A stretch of DNA of 64,000 nucleotides from Pseudomonas haemolytica (lineage in GTDB: Bacteria > Pseudomonadota > Gammaproteobacteria > Pseudomonadales > Pseudomonadaceae), in contig NZ_VOIW01000006.1 in the NCBI RefSeq assembly GCF_009659625.1, forward strand, positions 434,001 to 498,000, given 5' to 3'. Positions 59,084 through 64,000 of this stretch are shown piece after piece. The notes under the pieces were generated by a model. It was not told the origin of the DNA, ran no database searches, and saw only the letters and a program-made list of their open reading frames with translations. The stretch's first letter is position 1. Each line of letters begins with the position of its first letter. Position numbers and translations under genes: made by a program.

Positions 59084-59260
59084 TCGGTTTTGGTCCCACG
59101 GCAAGCTCGCGGGGTTAGTGGCATTTGGTCATGGTTTTTAATGGGAGGTTTTATGGTGGCTGTGCGCAGGGCGCCTGTTGGAGATCGCCAAGACCACGGT
59201 GGATCGCTCCATCGAGTGCCTGAGCTGCACAAAAGCCACTGCCTAAAACGCGGCTAAAAC
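59084..59260. other. Intergenic stretch between pchA and the REPIN
   Basis: This forms part of the 346-bp gap between the siderophore operon and dauB. No gene, clear terminator or operator was recognised; the rest of the gap is occupied by the REPIN and the dau operator. Confidence 0.4.
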
Positions 59261-59350
59261 TGTGGGAGGGGGCTTGCTCCCGATGAGGGAGTGTCAGTAA
59301 GCACATTTGTGACTGACATATCGCCATCGGGAGCAAGCCCCCTCCCACAT
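59261..59350. repeat. REPIN-like REP doublet (copy 3)
   Basis: Inverted arms TGTGGGAGGGGGCTTGCTCC and GGAGCAAGCCCCCTCCCACA, with CGATG/CATCG extensions and an inner GTCAGT/ACTGAC pair. It is almost identical in its arms to copy 2. It lies after the siderophore operon and before dauB and may terminate the long transcript. Confidence 0.88.
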
Positions 59351-59381
59351 TGATCTCATTTTCCCCCAGGTTATTGCGCAC

Positions 59382-59417
59382 AAGAACTAAATGTCCATAA
59401 TGGACAAATTAGTTCTT
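59382..59417. promoter_or_regulatory. Nested palindrome upstream of dauB, probable DauR operator
   Basis: Outer arms AAGAACTAA and TTAGTTCTT are exact complements; inner arms TGTCCA and TGGACA surround TAA. The inner and outer spacings differ by one base. It ends 12 bases before the dauB start codon, whose GGAGA site immediately follows, so a bound regulator would block transcription or initiation. Confidence 0.62.
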
Positions 59418-59429
59418 TCGGAGACATCC

Positions 59430-60377
59430 ATGTCCAATGCCCCCCTCATCATCGATCAAGCTCAAGCGCGGGCATTGCTCGCCCAGATCGACGTGCCGCT
59501 TATCCTGCGCAAGCTGTTCCGCGACCTGGCCGCCGGGCAGGCCGTGCAACCGCCGCAGCAGCTGGTGGAGTTTCCCCAAGGCGCCGGGGACTTTATCAAC
59601 TACCTGGGCGTGCTGGCCGAAGACGGCGTATATGGGGTCAAGACCTCGCCCTATATCGTGCGTGAACAAGGGCCTCTGGTGACGGCCTGGACGCTGTTGA
59701 TGTCGATGCACAGCGGCCAGCCGTTACTGTTATGCGATGCCTCTGAACTGACGACTGCACGCACGGCCGCAACCACCGCATTGGCGGTGGACGCCCTGGC
59801 CCCGGCGACGGCGCAGCGCCTGGCGATCATCGGCAGCGGCAAGGTCGCCCAGGCGCACTTGCGCTATGTACAGAACCTGCGCGACTGGCAGCACATCCAG
59901 CTGTATTCGCCCAGCCTTGGCAGCGCCAGCGCCGAAACCCGCGCACAGTTGAGCAGCCTGGACCCGCGCCTGACCCTCGCCGCCAGCTGCGAGGCTGCCC
60001 TGGAAGACGCAGATGTGATTATGCTCTGCACCTCATCGGCAGGCCCGGTGATCAACCCGATGCACCTGCGCAAACCCGCGCTGATCACGTCCATCAGCAC
60101 CAACGCTCCGCGTGCCCATGAAGTGCCCCCGGCAAGCCTCAACCACATGCAGGTGTACTGCGACTACCGCCAGACCACTCCAGGTTCGGCCGGCGAAATG
60201 CTGATCGCGAGCGAACAGCATGGTTGGGATAAACGCGCAGTGCTCGGCGACCTGCCCGAATTGCTCAGCGACATGGCGCAGCGCCCTGACTACCAGCGCC
60301 CGGTATTCTTCCGTTCCATCGGCCTGGGCCTGGAAGACATTGCATTGGCCAACGCGCTGTACCAACTGCAGCGCTGA
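59430..60377 (+). CDS. dauB: Anabolic L-arginine dehydrogenase (DauB), ornithine cyclodeaminase family
   Basis: About 315 residues from ATG 59430 with GGAGA six bases upstream; the longer frame from 59391 would start inside the palindrome. It belongs to the ornithine cyclodeaminase/mu-crystallin family: GVYGVKTSPYIVREQG, a Rossmann segment RLAIIGSGKVAQAHLRYVQ, and substrate-binding LCTSSAGPVI. In P. aeruginosa, DauB uses NADPH and ammonia to convert 2-ketoarginine to L-arginine, the second step of D-arginine conversion. Gene order dauB-dauA-dauR is the same here. Confidence 0.88.
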   Translation: MSNAPLIIDQAQARALLAQIDVPLILRKLFRDLAAGQAVQPPQQLVEFPQGAGDFINYLGVLAEDGVYGVKTSPYIVREQGPLVTAWTLLMSMHSGQPLLLCDASELTTARTAATTALAVDALAPATAQRLAIIGSGKVAQAHLRYVQNLRDWQHIQLYSPSLGSASAETRAQLSSLDPRLTLAASCEAALEDADVIMLCTSSAGPVINPMHLRKPALITSISTNAPRAHEVPPASLNHMQVYCDYRQTTPGSAGEMLIASEQHGWDKRAVLGDLPELLSDMAQRPDYQRPVFFRSIGLGLEDIALANALYQLQR

Positions 60378-60390
60378 TCAGGAGATTCTT

Positions 60391-61524
60391 ATGCACCAGG
60401 CAGACTACATCATCATCGGCGGCGGCATTGCCGGCGCGTCCACCGGTTTCTGGTTGTCACAGCACGGCAAAGTGCTGGTGCTGGAACGTGAAAACCATCC
60501 GGCCTATCACTCCACCGGGCGCTCGGCGGCGCTCTACACCGCGGCGTACGGCACCCCGCAAGTGCGGGCGTTGACCCTGGCCAGCCGCGCGTTTTTCGAC
60601 CAGCCACCCGCTGGGTTCTGTGAGCACCCACTGCTGACACCCCGGGGCGAAATGACCGTCGACTTCAACGGTGACCCGGCGGAACTCGACAGCCAATACC
60701 TGAGCGCCAAGGCCACCGTGGAGCAGGTGGAACGCCTGAGTGCCGACGAGGCCTGTGCGCGGCTACCGATCCTGCGTCGTGAAAAAGTCCACGGTGCAAT
60801 CTATGACCCTACCGCCTGCGACATCGACACCGACGCCCTGCACCAGGGTTATCTGCGCGGCATTCGCCGCAACCACGGCCAGGTGCGCACCGACAGCCAT
60901 GTGCTGGGCTTGAGCCGCGACGCCGAAGGCCTGTGGCGGGTGCATACCCAGGATGCAGTCTTCACCGCACCGATCATCATCAACGCTGCCGGCGCCTGGG
61001 CTGACCATATCGGTGGGCTGGCGGGCGCAGCGTCCATCGGCTTGCAACCCAAGCGCCGCTCGGCGTTCATCTTCGCCGGCCCCGATGGCCTGGCCAGCCA
61101 TGACTGGCCGATGCTGGTAGCCCTCGACGAAGCCTTCTACATGAAGCCGGATGCCGGTATGTTCCTCGGCTCGCCCGCTAACGCCGACCCGGTTCAGGCC
61201 CAGGACGTGCAGCCCGAAGAGCTGGATATCGCCATGGGTATCTACCAGATCGAGGAGGCCACCACACTGACCATCCGCCGCCCGACGCGCACATGGGCCG
61301 GGCTGCGCAGTTTCGTGGCCGACGGTGATTTGTTGTCCGGTTTTGATCCGCAGGTGCCGGGGCTGTACTGGGTCGCGGCACAGGGTGGTTATGGTATCCA
61401 GACCTCACCGGCCATGGGCCAGGCGAGTGCCGCGTTGGTGCGCGGTGCGCCGCTGCCCGAGGCGCTGACGCGGTTCGGCCTGGACGCTGGTATGCTCTCC
61501 CCCGTCCGCCTGGAGCCCCATTGA
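60391..61524 (+). CDS. dauA: D-arginine dehydrogenase (DauA), FAD-dependent
   Basis: 377 residues from ATG 60391 (AGGAGA site). It is highly similar along its length to P. aeruginosa DauA: DYIIIGGGIAGASTGFWLSQHG (FAD dinucleotide fold), HSTGRSAALYTAAYGTPQVRAL, DIDTDALHQGYLRGIRRN, LGLQPKRRSAFIF-type segment, and WVAAQGGYGIQTSPAMG near the C-terminus. It oxidises D-arginine and other basic D-amino acids to the 2-keto acid, passing electrons to an unidentified acceptor. It follows dauB by 13 bases and its stop overlaps the dauR start. Confidence 0.94.
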   Translation: MHQADYIIIGGGIAGASTGFWLSQHGKVLVLERENHPAYHSTGRSAALYTAAYGTPQVRALTLASRAFFDQPPAGFCEHPLLTPRGEMTVDFNGDPAELDSQYLSAKATVEQVERLSADEACARLPILRREKVHGAIYDPTACDIDTDALHQGYLRGIRRNHGQVRTDSHVLGLSRDAEGLWRVHTQDAVFTAPIIINAAGAWADHIGGLAGAASIGLQPKRRSAFIFAGPDGLASHDWPMLVALDEAFYMKPDAGMFLGSPANADPVQAQDVQPEELDIAMGIYQIEEATTLTIRRPTRTWAGLRSFVADGDLLSGFDPQVPGLYWVAAQGGYGIQTSPAMGQASAALVRGAPLPEALTRFGLDAGMLSPVRLEPH

Positions 61525-62150
61525 TGAACACCGCTGAACAAGACAAGGTCATGCAGAACTTTCGTGCGATCGCCGATGCGATCGCCACGCTGTTCTTTCC
61601 CCATGCGGAAGTGGTGCTGCATGATCTGCGCACGCAAACCGTCGACTACATCGCCAACAACCTGTCCAAGCGCAGCATCGGCGACGATTCGTCGCTGGAG
61701 GACATGCTGGAGGGTGACGTGAGCGAAGTGAATATCGGCCCGTACGAAAAGCTCAACTGGGACGGCCAGAAAATCCGCAGCCTGAGCAGCGTACTGCACG
61801 ACCACAAAGGTCGCCGGCTGGCTGTGCTGTGCATCAACCTGAATATCTCAATGTTTGAAACCGCCAAGGCAGCGCTGGACCTGTTCCTGTCGCCGAGCAA
61901 GCTGATCGCACAGCCGGACGCGCTGTTTCGCGATGATTGGCAGGAACGTATCAACACGTTCCTGCACGCCTGGCTGCGCGAACGCCAGTTGAGCCTCAAC
62001 CTGCTGACCCGCGACCACAAGCGCGAACTGGTGCTCGCGCTGCATGCCGAAGGTGCGTTCAAGGGCAAGAGCGCCTCCAACTATGTGGCCAATGTGCTGG
62101 GCATGGGGCGGGCGACGGTCTACAAGCATTTGAAGGAATTGAAGGGTTAA
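61524..62150 (+). CDS. dauR: DauR-like regulator (YheO-type PAS plus HTH)
   Basis: About 208 residues from ATG 61524, overlapping the dauA stop. The N-terminal YheO-like PAS domain (about 10-120) reads AIADAIATLFFPHAEVVLHDL, with RRLAVLCINLNIS later. The C-terminal HTH_22-type domain ends SASNYVANVLGMGRATVYKHLKEL. In P. aeruginosa DauR represses dauBAR and is relieved by D-arginine or its product. The nested palindrome upstream of dauB is the expected target. Confidence 0.9.
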   Translation: MNTAEQDKVMQNFRAIADAIATLFFPHAEVVLHDLRTQTVDYIANNLSKRSIGDDSSLEDMLEGDVSEVNIGPYEKLNWDGQKIRSLSSVLHDHKGRRLAVLCINLNISMFETAKAALDLFLSPSKLIAQPDALFRDDWQERINTFLHAWLRERQLSLNLLTRDHKRELVLALHAEGAFKGKSASNYVANVLGMGRATVYKHLKELKG

Positions 62151-62181
62151 CGCCCGCCACAACAGTTCGCTGCCGTGATCC

Positions 62182-62958
62182 TCAGTCGCCGTAGATATCG
62201 GACTTGAAGTAGTGCTGGGAAATCTTCTGGTACTCGCCACTGGCACGTATGCCGTCGATGGCGGCGTTCAACTCGCTGACTAACGCCGTATTGCCCTTGC
62301 GCACGGCAATCCCCGAGCCCTCGCCCACGTATTTCGGGTCCTTGAGTTCCGGGCCGACAAAGGCGTAGCCCTGGCCGCGTGGCATCGACAGGAAGTCGCT
62401 CAAGGGGATGGTGTCGGCAAAGATCGCATCCAGGCGCCCGGCTGCCAGGTCCATGTAGATTTCTTCGTTATTGCTGTAGCGCTTGACCTTGATGCCCTTG
62501 GGCTCGAACACCTCGGTGGCATAACGGTCGGTGGTGGTGGCGCGCTGTACGCCGACGTTCTTGCCCTTGAGGCTGGCGTATTGGTCATCCACCACCGCGC
62601 CGTCTTTCATCACCAGGCGTGAGGAGGTGAAGTAATACTTGTGGGTGAAATCCACCGACTTCTTGCGGTCTTCGTTGATGGTCATGGATGACAGGGCCAT
62701 GTCGATTTTCTTGACCTTGAGGGATGGAATCAGACCGTCGAACTCACCTTCAACCCACACGCACTTGACCTTCATTTGCGCACAGAGGGCGTTGCCGATG
62801 TCGTAGTCGAAACCGACGATCTTGCCGTCTTGAGTCTTGGACGCGAACGGTGGGTAAGCGGCTTCGATGCCGATACGCAGGGTTTTCTCGGCGGCCAACA
62901 GATGGCTGGCGGCGAACAAGCTCAGGGCCAGGGCGGGGATGAGGTGGCGTTTCTTCAT
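62182..62958 (-). CDS. Periplasmic basic-amino-acid-binding protein of an ABC importer
   Basis: 258 residues with a signal peptide (KKRHLIPALALSLFAASHLLA, cleavage near A/EK). Type II solute-binding fold of the lysine/arginine/ornithine class: TLRIGIEAAYPPFASKTQDG, GFDYDIGNALCAQMKVKCVWV and the IDMALSSMTINEDRKK segment. A Cys pair near residues 54-61 could form the disulfide seen in HisJ/LAO proteins. It is convergent with dauR, 31 bases away. A similar protein gene adjoins dauBAR in P. aeruginosa, so it probably delivers arginine. No permease or ATPase gene is adjacent within the window. Confidence 0.88.
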   Translation of the reverse strand: MKKRHLIPALALSLFAASHLLAAEKTLRIGIEAAYPPFASKTQDGKIVGFDYDIGNALCAQMKVKCVWVEGEFDGLIPSLKVKKIDMALSSMTINEDRKKSVDFTHKYYFTSSRLVMKDGAVVDDQYASLKGKNVGVQRATTTDRYATEVFEPKGIKVKRYSNNEEIYMDLAAGRLDAIFADTIPLSDFLSMPRGQGYAFVGPELKDPKYVGEGSGIAVRKGNTALVSELNAAIDGIRASGEYQKISQHYFKSDIYGD

Positions 62959-63072
62959 GATCGGGTTCTCGCGGGTTGTTGTTGGTTTGGCAAGAGTGAA
63001 GAAAAATGTGCAGCAACTGTTTTGTACTTATAATTCCATACTGGACTTTTATGTCATTTGCCGTCAACTGGC

Positions 63073-63105
63073 AAAAAAAGTGGGAGGGGTTTGAGCCCTC
63101 CCACA
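63073..63105 (-). terminator. Rho-independent terminator of mmsA
   Basis: On the minus strand the stem GTGGGAGGG/CCCTCCCAC with a short loop is followed by a run of seven T. It starts about 27 bases after the mmsA stop and lies upstream of the binding-protein gene. Confidence 0.85.
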
Positions 63106-63131
63106 TCAGGTTCTGCGGCGTAGCTTAAACT

Positions 63132-64000
63132 TTACCTGGAGACTGGCATCGCAAACTCCGCGCCCTGCTCAATACTCTCCGACCAACGCTGCATGATCGA
63201 CTTCTGCCTGGTGTAGAAACGTACGCCCTCAGTGCCGTAGGCATGCATGTCGCCGAACAGACTCTTCTTCCAGCCACCAAAACCATGCCAGGCCATCGGC
63301 ACCGGGATCGGCACGTTGATGCCGACCATGCCCACCTCGATACGCCGGGCAAACTCGCGGGCAATGTTACCGTCGCGGGTGAAGCAGCTGACGCCGTTGC
63401 CGAACTCGTGGTCGTTGACCAGTTTCACGGCCTCGGCGAAATCGTTGACGCGCACACAGGCCAGCACCGGGCCGAAGATCTCTTCGCGGTAGATGCTCAT
63501 GTCTTGGGTCACGTGGTCGAACAGCGTGGCGCCGAGCCAGAAGCCGTTTTCCAGGCCGGGTTCAGAGGGCACATAGTCACGGCCATCCAGCAGTAATTGC
63601 GCGCCGGCTTGTACGCCCTGCTCGATATAGCCGCTGATGCGCTCCAGCGCCGCCCGCGACACGATCGGGCCCATCTCGGCTTTCAAATCGCGGCCATCGG
63701 TGATGCGCAGGGTCTTGGCGCGCTCGGTCAAGGCGGCAATGACTTTGTCCCCTACATCCCCCACCAGCACCGCCACCGAGATCGCCATGCAGCGCTCGCC
63801 GGCACTGCCATAGGCGGCGCCCATCAGGGCATCGACGGTACGCTCGATATCCGCATCGGGCATCACCACCATATGGTTTTTTGCACCGCCCAGGCCCTGT
63901 ACGCGCTTGCCGTGGCGCGCGCCGGTCTCGTAGATGTACTGGGCGATAGGCGTGGAGCCGACAAAGCTCACGGCCTTGACGTCGGGGTGTTCGATCAGTG
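63132..64000 (-). CDS. mmsA: Methylmalonate-semialdehyde dehydrogenase (CoA-acylating), 5' end outside window
   Basis: The frame is open to the right edge (about 289 C-terminal residues kept of a usual ~500), so the gene starts beyond the window. Visible features: IEHPDVKAVSFVGSTPIAQY, GGAKNHMVVMPDAD, catalytic Cys in GSAGERCMAISVAV, and the MmsA-typical PMAWHGFGGWKKSLFGD ending. It converts methylmalonate semialdehyde to propionyl-CoA with NAD and CoA in valine and myo-inositol catabolism. An mmsB or regulator gene is not visible here. Confidence 0.93.
   Translation of the reverse strand, partial: LIEHPDVKAVSFVGSTPIAQYIYETGARHGKRVQGLGGAKNHMVVMPDADIERTVDALMGAAYGSAGERCMAISVAVLVGDVGDKVIAALTERAKTLRITDGRDLKAEMGPIVSRAALERISGYIEQGVQAGAQLLLDGRDYVPSEPGLENGFWLGATLFDHVTQDMSIYREEIFGPVLACVRVNDFAEAVKLVNDHEFGNGVSCFTRDGNIAREFARRIEVGMVGINVPIPVPMAWHGFGGWKKSLFGDMHAYGTEGVRFYTRQKSIMQRWSESIEQGAEFAMPVSR

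Noticed and set aside
59391..59429. An earlier start for dauB at 59391
   Set aside because: It would place the start codon inside the palindrome and has no ribosome site; ATG 59430 has GGAGA and gives the normal family length.

Overview
The window looks like a chromosomal segment of a fluorescent-group Pseudomonas (P. fluorescens complex). The evidence is high GC with strong G/C third positions, a xenA-type reductase, a membrane glucose dehydrogenase, a dauBAR operon, close PchB and PchA homologues, and three REPIN-like REP doublets with GTGGGAGGGGGCTTGC arms. No tRNA, rRNA, CRISPR array, insertion sequence or prophage gene was seen.

Layout. (1) 1-1340: 3' part of an AraC regulator, a glutathione S-transferase and a REPIN. 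(2) 1376-14486: an oxidative sugar-catabolism locus, probably for L-arabinose (possibly also D-galactose). It has an SDR dehydrogenase, a periplasmic mutarotase, an ABC importer (AraF, AraG, AraH), an SMP-30 lactonase, an aldehyde dehydrogenase, an AraD1/GguC-type protein, an MFS transporter, an IlvD/Edd dehydratase and a FadR-type GntR regulator. Three matching operator candidates sit in its two divergent promoter regions. The araG ATPase gene carries an in-frame amber codon. (3) 14569-22998: xenA with a divergent ArsR regulator and a perfect palindromic operator; a diguanylate cyclase with an unknown partner; a bestrophin-like channel; gcd; and an OprB-type porin.

(4) 23008-59083 is the main accessory feature: a ~36 kb siderophore locus. 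It starts with a PchR-like AraC regulator and a divergent TonB receptor. A minus-strand operon follows, with an ABC ATPase, a giant ABC-2 permease fused to a degenerate M1-peptidase domain, and a second, paralogous TonB receptor. Facing it is a tightly packed 14-gene plus-strand operon. NRPS-1 is ArCP-Cy-A-PCP-Cy-A-PCP. NRPS-2 is docking-Cy-A(MT)-PCP-TE. Then come two YbtP/YbtQ-like ABC half-transporters, a saccharopine-dehydrogenase-like reductase, two free-standing proteins derived from NRPS-embedded methyltransferases, a P450, a thiazolinyl imide reductase, a VOC protein, a salicyl-AMP ligase, a type II thioesterase, PchB and PchA. The logic is pyochelin/yersiniabactin-like (chorismate to salicylate, loading on ArCP, cyclizing modules, reduction, TE release), but there are three heterocycle modules, no PKS, and several unusual tailoring enzymes. 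The first adenylation domain has a threonine-like rather than cysteine code. The best prediction is therefore a salicyl-(methyl)oxazoline-thiazoline-thiazolidine type metallophore that I cannot match to a known product. Both divergent promoters share a 34-bp motif followed by a Fur-box-like sequence.

(5) 59261-64000: a REPIN, the D-arginine racemization operon dauB-dauA-dauR with a palindromic operator, a periplasmic amino-acid-binding protein, a terminator, and the 3' part of mmsA running off the right edge.
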